43,501 nucleotides of DNA from Rhizobium sp. J15 (GTDB lineage: Bacteria > Pseudomonadota > Alphaproteobacteria > Rhizobiales > Rhizobiaceae): the NCBI RefSeq assembly GCF_002531825.1, contig NZ_NWSX01000052.1, positions 1 through 43,501 on the forward strand. Direction: 5' to 3'. Both the position numbers and the translations under genes were made by a program. The notes beneath the pieces were generated by a model that saw only the letters and a list, made by a program, of their open reading frames with translations, had not been told where the DNA came from and ran no database searches. The first letter of the stretch is position 1. Every line of letters begins with the position of its first letter. Below, in pieces: positions 1 through 7,237 of this stretch.

Positions 1-2
1 TC

Positions 3-89
3 GAGCCGGACTGGGTCGCCCGCGTCTGCCTCGAATATCTCAAGCCCCTCGTCGAGGCCGCAAACGAAAAGGCAAAATCAACAAAATAA
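3..89 (+). CDS. C-terminal end of an unidentified protein (partial)
   Basis: An open frame runs in from the left edge and stops at TAA 87-89. The 28 visible residues include DWVARVCLEYLKPLVEAA and end in a Lys-rich tail. That looks like a normal amphipathic C-terminal helix, but it is too short to assign to a family. The following gene is a LacI regulator with its own operator, so this gene probably ends the preceding transcription unit. No function is proposed. Confidence 0.5.
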   Translation, partial: EPDWVARVCLEYLKPLVEAANEKAKSTK

Positions 90-106
90 GCCTGCGGCTA
101 AATGAG

Positions 107-124
107 GATGTAATCGTTAACATC
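107..124. promoter_or_regulatory. Probable LacI-family operator
   Basis: This is an 18-bp near-palindrome, GATGTAATCGTTAACATC, with a central CG and 7 of 9 symmetric pairs matching. LacI/GalR/PurR-family operators characteristically have a central CG flanked by AA-N and N-TT. It lies 18 bp upstream of the lacI-type ATG, where it could mediate autoregulation. No second copy was found in front of the importer gene at 1211, so regulation of the operon would have to act from here or by read-through. Confidence 0.6.
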
Positions 125-142
125 AGATGCTTTGGATGCGAT

Positions 143-1129
143 ATGACGAAACCACCAACCATACGTGATGTCGCACGTCTCTCGGGCGTCTCGACCGCCA
201 CCGTCTCGCGTTACTTCTCCGGAAAGACCGACGCGATCGCTCCTCGCACGATCGAGAGCGTCCGTCAGGCGGCGAAGGTCCTGGGATATACTCCATCAGA
301 AATCGGCCGTTCTTTACGGCTTGCTCAAAGCCGCGTCGTGGTCATGCTGGTGCCGGACGCGACCAACCATTTCACCGCCGACATCGCCGTCTCGGTGGAA
401 AGTGCCCTCAAGGGCATTGGCCTGTCGATGGTTCTGGCAAACACCGGTGAAAACGCCGCGCAGCAAGATCGCCTTCTCGCTGACGCTCAAGGACTGCGCG
501 CACGCGCAATCGTATTACAGGGTGCGATCGACACCCCCAGGCTCCGGGAACTGGTCGCAAAGCAGGGCAATCTGATCTTCGCCAACCGGCGGCCGGCTCA
601 GGGAATTGTCGCCCCTTATGTGGGGATCGACAACTTCCAAGCCGGACTGGCGGTCGGGCGATACTTCATTGAGCGTGGCTATGAGAACTGGGTCGCGATC
701 CATGGCCCACGCCATTATTTTGGCAGTACTGCAAGACTGGACGGTTTTATTGCCGGCGTGGGCGATGCCTCGCGCGTGCTGCAGTTCGAGAGCCCCTACA
801 CGATGCAGGCCGGCTACGAGCATGCTTGCCGACTTCTTGACCTCGCACCGAAGAAATACAGCGTCTTCTGCGCAAACGACATGATCGCCTATGGTTTCTA
901 CCGGGCGGCTATGGAGCGCAATCTTCGTGTGCCCGACGACCTTGTCATCTTCGGCTTCGACGACAACCGCCTGAACGAGTGGTTGGCCCCTTGGTTGACC
1001 ACGGTGAAGGTCCCTGCACTCGAATTCGGCCCGGCAATCGCCAAGCTGATCGAAATGCCCAAACCCGGTTTCGAGGATGGTCGAAGTATCATTTTGCCAT
1101 TCGAGCTGAAGGTTCGGCAATCCGCCTGA
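143..1129 (+). CDS. LacI-family transcriptional regulator
   Basis: The 328-residue protein has the usual LacI-family length. The N-terminal helix-turn-helix (residues about 6-27, TIRDVARLSGVSTATVSRYF) and hinge helix (about 50-60, GYTPSEIGRSLR) are canonical. They are followed by a periplasmic-binding-protein-like effector domain from about residue 65. The regulator sits directly upstream, on the same strand, of a CUT2-type importer operon, the usual arrangement for a local repressor sensing the imported compound or a breakdown product. A LacI-type operator is seen at 107-124. The effector cannot be read from the sequence. The ATG at 143 is the only sensible start because it places the HTH at the very N terminus. 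Confidence 0.93.
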   Translation: MTKPPTIRDVARLSGVSTATVSRYFSGKTDAIAPRTIESVRQAAKVLGYTPSEIGRSLRLAQSRVVVMLVPDATNHFTADIAVSVESALKGIGLSMVLANTGENAAQQDRLLADAQGLRARAIVLQGAIDTPRLRELVAKQGNLIFANRRPAQGIVAPYVGIDNFQAGLAVGRYFIERGYENWVAIHGPRHYFGSTARLDGFIAGVGDASRVLQFESPYTMQAGYEHACRLLDLAPKKYSVFCANDMIAYGFYRAAMERNLRVPDDLVIFGFDDNRLNEWLAPWLTTVKVPALEFGPAIAKLIEMPKPGFEDGRSIILPFELKVRQSA

Positions 1130-1173
1130 ACCAAGAGACGTCCCGGTGTCGGTGGACGTTCCGGACAAACAAT

Positions 1174-1193
1174 CGGGTGCTGCCGGACACCCG
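1174..1193 (+). other. Short hairpin in the leader of the importer operon
   Basis: CGGGTG and CACCCG form a perfect 6-bp stem with an 8-nt loop. The stem ends 17 bases before the ATG at 1211, just upstream of the ribosome binding site AAAGGGGA. It could influence translation of the binding-protein gene, but a 6-bp stem in GC-rich DNA may be chance. Confidence 0.25.
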
Positions 1194-1210
1194 TTAAAGG
1201 GGAATAGATA

Positions 1211-2143
1211 ATGAAGCGAATGACTATACTGACAGCATCCATGGTATTTCTTGGATCGACGGCCTTCGCCGGTGACATCGGCGTTAGCATCTCTCACAGC
1301 GATTCAAATCTCGCCGTACTGGTCAAGGGTATCAAGGACAGGGCTGCACAATCGAACCAGCCGCTGCAGATCGAGTTTGCGGAAGGCGACGTCAATCGCC
1401 AGCTGTCGCAGGTGCAGAACTTCATTGCGGCAAAGGTTGACGCCATCATCGTCAATACGGTCGAAACCTCCGCAACGCCAACCATGACCAAGCTTGCAGC
1501 CGACGCGGGCATCCCGCTCGTATACGTGAACAACACGCCGAGCGACGTTCACGAGCTTGGTCCGAAGGCTGCATTCGTCGGTTCCGACGAGAAGGTAGCC
1601 GGTACGCTCGAGGCGCAGGAAGTATGCCGTGTTCTCAAGGAACGCGGAAAGGCGAAGGCCGCCGACATCCTGATCATTCAGGGCGTACTCGCCAACGAAA
1701 CTGCAGTGCTGCGCAGCCAGGCCGTGCACGAAGTTGCCGCGACGGCCGAATGCAGTTTCATGAAGATCATCGACGAACAGTCGGCAAACTGGGATCCGGT
1801 GAAGGCCCAGGATCTGGTGACGAACTGGATTACCGCCGGATACCAGCCGGCGGCGATCATCTCGAACAATGACGAAATGGCGATCGGCGCCATCAATTCA
1901 CTCAAAGCGTCCGGCCTCAACGGGGTGATCGTCGCCGGCGTCGATGCGACGAAGGAAGCGATGCAATACATGAAGAACGGCGACCTGCAGGTCACCGTCT
2001 TTCAGGATGCGATCGGACAGGGCGCCGGATCGGTCGATCTGGCCATGAAGCTCGCAAAGGGCGAGAAGGTCGAGTCGCCGCTCTGGATTCCCTACGAGCT
2101 GGTCAATCCGGCAAACGTCGAAACCTACCTCAGCAAAAACTAG
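1211..2143 (+). CDS. CUT2-type ABC importer, periplasmic substrate-binding protein
   Basis: This 310-residue secreted binding protein starts with a signal peptide of about 20 residues (Lys/Arg start, hydrophobic core, cleavage after AFA). The mature part is a type I periplasmic binding protein (Peripla_BP_4 class). The segment around DVNRQLSQVQNFIAAKVDAI resembles inositol/rhizopine-type binding proteins as I remember them, but this is family-level recognition and not a substrate call. The ATG follows a strong AAAGGGGA site. It is the first gene of an importer operon (binding protein, double ATPase, permease). A strong hairpin directly after the stop codon probably protects its mRNA. The downstream amidohydrolase-like genes suggest that the cargo may not be a simple sugar. 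Confidence 0.92.
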   Translation: MKRMTILTASMVFLGSTAFAGDIGVSISHSDSNLAVLVKGIKDRAAQSNQPLQIEFAEGDVNRQLSQVQNFIAAKVDAIIVNTVETSATPTMTKLAADAGIPLVYVNNTPSDVHELGPKAAFVGSDEKVAGTLEAQEVCRVLKERGKAKAADILIIQGVLANETAVLRSQAVHEVAATAECSFMKIIDEQSANWDPVKAQDLVTNWITAGYQPAAIISNNDEMAIGAINSLKASGLNGVIVAGVDATKEAMQYMKNGDLQVTVFQDAIGQGAGSVDLAMKLAKGEKVESPLWIPYELVNPANVETYLSKN

Positions 2144-2157
2144 CGCGGGATGAACAC

Positions 2158-2181
2158 GCAGGCGCACCATGGTGCGCCTGC
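2158..2181 (+). other. Intercistronic 24-bp perfect palindrome (mRNA stem-loop)
   Basis: Starting 14 bases after the binding-protein stop codon, arms GCAGGCGCAC and GTGCGCCTGC enclose a CATG tetraloop, giving a 24-bp perfect palindrome. There is no following T-tract, so it is not a standard terminator. In binding-protein-first ABC operons, such hairpins typically stabilise the upstream message and reduce translation of the ATPase. It also argues that the ATPase starts after it (ATG 2219) and not at the in-frame ATG 2150. Confidence 0.75.
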
Positions 2182-2218
2182 CAGCCTCATGAGACGGGTC
2201 ACGGAAGGGTTTGGTTAC

Positions 2219-3763
2219 ATGAATAAGGTCTCCCCCTCAACTATCAAAGCCGTAAGAGAGAGCGGGGCCGTTCCAGCAGCCGAATTTCTCCTGCAGGTCG
2301 AAAACGTCCGCAAGGAATTCGCCGGGAACGTCGCTCTCGACAACGTCTCCTTCCGGCTTCGTCGGGGCACCGTTCACGCACTCATGGGCGAGAACGGCGC
2401 TGGCAAGTCAACCTTGATGAAAATCATCGCCGGCATCTACACGCCCGATGCGGGGGATTTTTATCTCAACAACGTGCCGATCAAGCTGCGCAGTCCGCTC
2501 GACGCGCTCGACAACGGCATTGCGATGATTCACCAGGAACTCAACCTGATGAACCACATGACGATCGCGGAAAATATCTGGATCCGCCGCGAACCGCGAA
2601 ATCGCTTCGGTCTTGTCGATCATCAGGAACTACGTGCCAGCACATACCGCCTGTTCAAGGAGCTCGGTATCGATCTCGACCCCGACGAGAGGGTGGGACA
2701 GCTGTCGGTAGCGAGCCGTCAGATGGTCGAGATCGCCAAGGCCGTCTCCTACCAGTCGGACGTCCTCATTATGGACGAACCGACGTCGGCGCTGACCGAA
2801 CGGGAAGTCGAGCATCTGTTTCGCATCATTCGCACGCTGAGGGAGCAAGGCAAGGGTATCATCTACATCACCCATAAGATGAACGAACTATTTGAGATTG
2901 CCGATGAGGTATCGATCTTCCGGGACGGTCGGCACATCGCAACCAAGGCATCCAGGGACCTCACGCGCGACGAGGTCATTCGCATGATGGTCGGGCGTGA
3001 AATTTCGCAGATGTTTCCCAAAGTGGAATCGAAGATCGGAGAGGTCGTTCTCAGCGTCAGAAATCTTGGCCTGAAGGGTGTGTTCGAGGACGTATCGTTC
3101 GATCTTCATGCCGGTGAAATCCTCGGTTTAGCTGGACTGGTCGGCGCCGGCCGTTCCAATATCGCCGAAACGATCTTCGGCGTGACCCCCGCAACTTCGG
3201 GAACCATCGCCCTTGGCGGCAAGGAGATCAAGATCACCTCTCCGAGCGTCGCCATGGAGAACGGCATGGCGTTCCTGACCGAAGACCGCAAGGAATCGGG
3301 GTGTTTCCTGCTGTTGGACATCCAACAGAACATGCAGTTGGCCGCGCTCCGTGGTGGGTATGTCAAGCACGGTTTCGTGCAGCAGAAGCGCCTCTCCAAA
3401 GAATGCGAAGAGATGAAAACCACGCTACGCGTGAAAACTCCGAGCATGGGCGAGAAGATCCTCAACCTTTCCGGCGGCAACCAGCAGAAGGTGCTGATCG
3501 GTCGATGGCTGCTGACTAAACCCAAGGTGCTCATTCTTGACGAACCAACGCGCGGGATCGATGTGGGCGCCAAGGCGGAGATCCATCGAATGATCTCCAC
3601 GCTCGCCTCCACGGGGGTCGCCGTCATCATGATCTCCTCCGAACTTCCGGAGATTCTCGGCATGAGCGACCGCATCGCCACGATCCGTCAGGGACGGCTG
3701 GCGGGCATCCTGGACCGCGCGGACGCGGACCAGGTTAAGATCATGGAGCTCGCCGCACAATGA
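2219..3763 (+). CDS. CUT2-type ABC importer, double-domain ATPase (RbsA/MglA class)
   Basis: Two fused ABC domains occupy 514 residues from the chosen start. Domain 1 has Walker A GENGAGKST, a signature region LSVASRQMVEIAK and Walker B VLIMDEPTSAL. Domain 2 has a degenerate Walker A (GLVGAGRSN), an intact LSGGNQQKV signature and LILDEPTRGIDVGAK. A degenerate second Walker A is normal for RbsA-class ATPases. The frame is open from ATG 2150, but the extra 23 residues are non-homologous-looking and encoded by a perfect palindrome. ATG 2219, with GGAAGG upstream, gives the normal family length. It overlaps the permease gene by 4 bp (ATGA), indicating translational coupling. Confidence 0.92.
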   Translation: MNKVSPSTIKAVRESGAVPAAEFLLQVENVRKEFAGNVALDNVSFRLRRGTVHALMGENGAGKSTLMKIIAGIYTPDAGDFYLNNVPIKLRSPLDALDNGIAMIHQELNLMNHMTIAENIWIRREPRNRFGLVDHQELRASTYRLFKELGIDLDPDERVGQLSVASRQMVEIAKAVSYQSDVLIMDEPTSALTEREVEHLFRIIRTLREQGKGIIYITHKMNELFEIADEVSIFRDGRHIATKASRDLTRDEVIRMMVGREISQMFPKVESKIGEVVLSVRNLGLKGVFEDVSFDLHAGEILGLAGLVGAGRSNIAETIFGVTPATSGTIALGGKEIKITSPSVAMENGMAFLTEDRKESGCFLLLDIQQNMQLAALRGGYVKHGFVQQKRLSKECEEMKTTLRVKTPSMGEKILNLSGGNQQKVLIGRWLLTKPKVLILDEPTRGIDVGAKAEIHRMISTLASTGVAVIMISSELPEILGMSDRIATIRQGRLAGILDRADADQVKIMELAAQ

Positions 3764-4806
3764 ATACGAGCGACGCCGCAGGATTGGCAGACACGCGCGC
3801 TGCCAAGCGCAAGTTCAAGAGCGAGATGTCGATGGCCTTTGTGCTTGTCGGCATCGCGCTGATCTTCGAGGTGCTTGGTTGGATTTTCGTGGGCACGTCG
3901 TTCCTCGGTAACGACCAGCGCCTGTCGATCATCATTCTCCAGGTCTCGGTGACCGGAATTCTGGCCGTCGGCGTGACGCATGTGATCATCACCGGTGGCA
4001 TCGACCTGGCATCCGGTTCCGTAGTCGGCCTTTCGGCAATGGTCGCCGCCTCGCTGGCGCAGGGCTCGGCGGACGTACGCGCGCTCTATCCCGGCCTCAC
4101 CGATCTCTTCCCCCTCTGGCCGATCATGGCCGGCCTGCTCGTCGGCCTGATCACCGGATGGATCAGCGGTTTCCTGATCGCCAAAACCGGCATCCCGCCC
4201 TTCATCGCCACCCTCGGCATGATGGTCTGTGCCAGAGGCGCCGCCAAGTGGTATACGCTCGGCCAGCCGATCGGCCTTCTGACGCCCCAGTTCACATGGA
4301 TCGGAAAGAGCTATCTCATCCTCGGCTTTCCGGTCCCCCTGCCGGTGCTGATCTTCCTCGGCGTCGCCATCATCTCGCATATTGCCCTCGGCTATACCCG
4401 CTACGGCAAATATACCTATGCGATCGGATCCAACCCGCAGGCCGCAAGGGTCTCGGGCATCGACATCGGATCCCATCTCATCAAGGTCTACATCGTTGCA
4501 GGCGTGCTCTCCGGACTGGCCGGCGTCGTCACCGCAGCGCGTGCAGCATCCGCCCAGCCGACCATGGGCACCGCATACGAACTCGACGCCATCGCCGCTG
4601 CCGTCATCGGTGGCACATCGCTCGCCGGCGGTTCCGGCCGCATAACAGGAACGCTGATCGGAACAATCATCCTCGGCGTCATCACATCAGGTTTCACCTT
4701 CCTAAAGATCGGTTCCTATTACCAGGAGATCATCAAGGGAGCCATCATCGTACTCGCCGTCGTCATCGATCAATACAGACGATCAAGACAGGCTAGGGGA
4801 TCTTAA
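3760..4806 (+). CDS. CUT2-type ABC importer, permease (RbsC class)
   Basis: The 348-residue polytopic inner-membrane protein has about 8-10 hydrophobic segments. It carries the CUT2 permease hallmark around residues 65-95 (VGVTHVIITGGIDLASGSVVG) and a Gly/Ala-rich region near residue 285 (GGTSLAGGSGRITGT), both typical of RbsC/XylH-type permeases. The ATG overlaps the ATPase stop codon. Downstream, 60 bp separate it from the pxpA-like gene on the same strand, so the transporter and the hydrolytic genes probably share a transcript. Confidence 0.92.
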   Translation: MNTSDAAGLADTRAAKRKFKSEMSMAFVLVGIALIFEVLGWIFVGTSFLGNDQRLSIIILQVSVTGILAVGVTHVIITGGIDLASGSVVGLSAMVAASLAQGSADVRALYPGLTDLFPLWPIMAGLLVGLITGWISGFLIAKTGIPPFIATLGMMVCARGAAKWYTLGQPIGLLTPQFTWIGKSYLILGFPVPLPVLIFLGVAIISHIALGYTRYGKYTYAIGSNPQAARVSGIDIGSHLIKVYIVAGVLSGLAGVVTAARAASAQPTMGTAYELDAIAAAVIGGTSLAGGSGRITGTLIGTIILGVITSGFTFLKIGSYYQEIIKGAIIVLAVVIDQYRRSRQARGS

Positions 4807-4866
4807 CGGACAAGGCTGCGGCGGTGGGATCATCCCATCGCCCAATCGCTCAAGAACAGGCGCAAA

Positions 4867-5646
4867 ATGGCGACGATAGATTTGAACAGCGATCTCGGTG
4901 AAAGCTTCGGCCCATGGCAGATGGGCGACGATGCCGCTTTGCTGAAGATTGTCTCCAGCGCGAATATCGCATGCGGCTTCCATGCGGGCGATCCTGCCGG
5001 AATTCTCAAGGTGCTGCATGCGGCCCACGCGTGCGGCGTGGTGGTCGGCGCGCATGTCGGCTACAGAGATCTGGTCGGATTTGGCCGTAGAAACATGGAC
5101 CCGGCAAGTCCCGAGCTCATTGCCGATACGATTTATCAGATTGGCGCCCTTCAAGCGCTGGCCGCCGCCGCTGGGACATCGGTGCGCTACGTCAAGCCGC
5201 ATGGAGCGCTCTACAATACGATCGCCCACGATTCGAGACAGGCGTCGGACGTGATCAGTGCTATCCGGCAGCTCGATAAGGGGCTGGCGGTGGTTGCTTT
5301 GTCTGGCTCGCAATTCGTTGAGCAGGCACGATCGGCTGGCTTGAAGGTCATATGTGAAGCCTTTGCGGATCGGGCCTACAATCGCGATGGCAGCCTTGTC
5401 AGCCGCCGGCAGCCCGGAGCCGTCATTCATGACAGCCGCGAGGTCTGCGCGCGAATGCTGCGCCTCGTGCAGGAGGGACGGATAACGGCCATCGACGGGA
5501 CAGATATCGCAATCGAGGCACAATCGATTTGTGTCCACGGCGATAGCCCGGACGCCGTGGCTATCGCCAGGTCATTGCGCGAAACCTTCTCGACACACGC
5601 GATTACAATCCGGTCCTTTGCGTCGGGGGTCGAAGACAATGTCTGA
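4867..5646 (+). CDS. pxpA: LamB/YcsF family protein, 5-oxoprolinase subunit A-like
   Basis: The 259-residue protein has the family-defining N terminus (IDLNSDLGESFGPWQMGDDAAL), the NIACGFHAGDP segment near residues 33-43 and the VKPHGALYN motif near residue 112. PxpA works with PxpB and PxpC in ATP-dependent opening of 5-oxoproline to glutamate. Members are cytosolic and related to polysaccharide-deacetylase-fold metal enzymes. Here it lies between a CUT2 importer and a PxpBC fusion, overlapping the latter by 8 bp. 5-Oxoproline is the family's best-known substrate, but the companion biotin carboxylase and importer leave room for another lactam or cyclic amide. Confidence 0.9.
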   Translation: MATIDLNSDLGESFGPWQMGDDAALLKIVSSANIACGFHAGDPAGILKVLHAAHACGVVVGAHVGYRDLVGFGRRNMDPASPELIADTIYQIGALQALAAAAGTSVRYVKPHGALYNTIAHDSRQASDVISAIRQLDKGLAVVALSGSQFVEQARSAGLKVICEAFADRAYNRDGSLVSRRQPGAVIHDSREVCARMLRLVQEGRITAIDGTDIAIEAQSICVHGDSPDAVAIARSLRETFSTHAITIRSFASGVEDNV

Positions 5647-7237
5647 GAACATCCGGTTCCTGCCGTCTGGATCAAGTTCGCTACTCGTCGAACTCGATGG
5701 GTTACAAGAGACCCTTAGCCTTCTCGACGCGCTGCGTGCCCAGCTTCCCGAGGGCGTAAGAGACATCATCCCCGCCGCGCGCACCATCATGGTGGATTAT
5801 GATCCGGCAATCGTCAGCCGCCATGCCTTGATACACCTGATCTCCAGTCTTGACCTGTCTTCGCAGGCGGTGCGTCATGGTGAAACCTTCGAGATTCCCG
5901 TAAACTATGACGGAGAGGATTTGCCGGACGTGGCCGCTCTGCTCGGCTGCACGCAAGCCGAGATAATCCGACGTCATACCGAGGCGACATTCATCGTTGC
6001 GTTCGTGGGCTTCGCACCGGGTTTTGCTTACATGACCTGTGACGATCCGATTTTCAATGTTCCGAGGCGAACCACCCCTCGGGTTAGAATACCTGCCGGC
6101 TCCGTCGCGCTCGCCGGGAGGTTCGGCGGTGTCTATCCGTCCGACAGTCCGGGCGGATGGCAACTGATCGGCCGCACTCCGCTCGAGATGTGGGACCTGT
6201 CACGCGAGCGCGCCGCTCTGCTGACGCCCGGTGATCGGGTCCGGTTCGTGGACCTTGCACAAATAGACACCTCGGAGTCGCCGAAGTTCGCAAAATCGCT
6301 TCCAAAAAAGCGGCCCCCGGCAAAAGGCGGCATTCGTGTCATTCGCGCCGACCGTCCGGCGCTCTACCAGGATCTTGGACGAAGCGGACGATCCGGCCAG
6401 GGCGTCTCGACGTCCGGAGCAATGGATCGCGAAAGCTTGCGGCGTGCAAACCTGGCTGTCGGAAATGCGCAGACGGAAGGTGCGATCGAGATTGCGTTCG
6501 GTTGCTTTGAATTGAGGGCAGACCGACCCATCACTGTCGCGGTGACAGGGGCGACATGCCCGCTGACCATCCGCACGCCCAGCGGCCGGCAACTGGGTGC
6601 CGCCCACGGTGAGGCAATCGCACTCGACGAGGGTGACGAGCTGGTGCTCGGCTTCCCCGACAGAGGCAGCCGCAGTTATCTCGCGTTGCGCGGCGGCTTC
6701 GCCGTTGACGCTGTTCTCGGCTCGGTATCGGTGGACACGCTCGCCAAGATCGGACCCGATCCGATCGCCGAAGGTGACTTTCTCGTTCCTGCCGGCCGGC
6801 CGGCCAATGCGGTGTGTTTCGGAGGACCGCCACCCCGGTTGCCGGACGACAAGCTGCCGGTGACGCTTGATGTCATCCTCGGTCCCCGAGCGGATTGGTT
6901 CACCCCGAACGGCGTCGATACCTTCCTCGGACAGGAGTGGGTGGTAACGCCGGAATCCAGCCGTGTCGGCATTCGTCTTGCCGGAGCGCGGACCATCGAG
7001 CGGAAAGACGACGCCGAGCTCCCGTCGGAAGCGACGGTGCTCGGCGCGATCCAGGTTCCACACAGCGGCCAACCCGTCCTTTTTGCGGCCGACCATCCCT
7101 TGACGGGCGGCTACCCGGTCATCGCTGTCGTTGCCGCCCACCACCTGGACCTTGCTGGCCAGCTTCCGATCGGTGCACGCGTGCGGTTCAAGGCGGCAGG
7201 CGATCAAAATCATATCGTTGGGGAGACAGGCAGATGA
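5639..7237 (+). CDS. Fused PxpB-PxpC (KipI-KipA type) carboxyltransferase-like / 5-oxoprolinase subunit
   Basis: This is a 532-residue fusion. The PxpB/KipI part (about residues 1-215) has FVGFAPGFAYM and SPGGWQLIGRTPLEMWD. A Lys/Pro-rich linker (SLPKKRPPAKGG) leads into the PxpC/KipA part (about 230-532) with DLGRSGRSGQGVSTSGAMDR. These two domains are usually separate PxpB and PxpC proteins, and the same pair forms the carboxyltransferase domain of urea carboxylase. The start is ATG 5639, overlapping the pxpA stop by 8 bp. The same frame is open upstream to 5531 but would run through pxpA. It overlaps the next gene by 4 bp. The arrangement suggests a multi-subunit enzyme made from coupled translation of PxpA, PxpBC and the biotin carboxylase. 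Confidence 0.9.
   Translation: MSENIRFLPSGSSSLLVELDGLQETLSLLDALRAQLPEGVRDIIPAARTIMVDYDPAIVSRHALIHLISSLDLSSQAVRHGETFEIPVNYDGEDLPDVAALLGCTQAEIIRRHTEATFIVAFVGFAPGFAYMTCDDPIFNVPRRTTPRVRIPAGSVALAGRFGGVYPSDSPGGWQLIGRTPLEMWDLSRERAALLTPGDRVRFVDLAQIDTSESPKFAKSLPKKRPPAKGGIRVIRADRPALYQDLGRSGRSGQGVSTSGAMDRESLRRANLAVGNAQTEGAIEIAFGCFELRADRPITVAVTGATCPLTIRTPSGRQLGAAHGEAIALDEGDELVLGFPDRGSRSYLALRGGFAVDAVLGSVSVDTLAKIGPDPIAEGDFLVPAGRPANAVCFGGPPPRLPDDKLPVTLDVILGPRADWFTPNGVDTFLGQEWVVTPESSRVGIRLAGARTIERKDDAELPSEATVLGAIQVPHSGQPVLFAADHPLTGGYPVIAVVAAHHLDLAGQLPIGARVRFKAAGDQNHIVGETGR

Noticed and set aside
2150..2218. Upstream in-frame start for the CUT2 ATPase
   Set aside because: The segment is a hairpin-containing intercistronic region, gives residues unlike the family, and makes the protein longer than usual.
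3688..4476. 262-codon minus-strand frame opposite the CUT2 permease
   Set aside because: A highly charged Glu/Asp/Arg-rich translation is the usual antisense image of a membrane protein.
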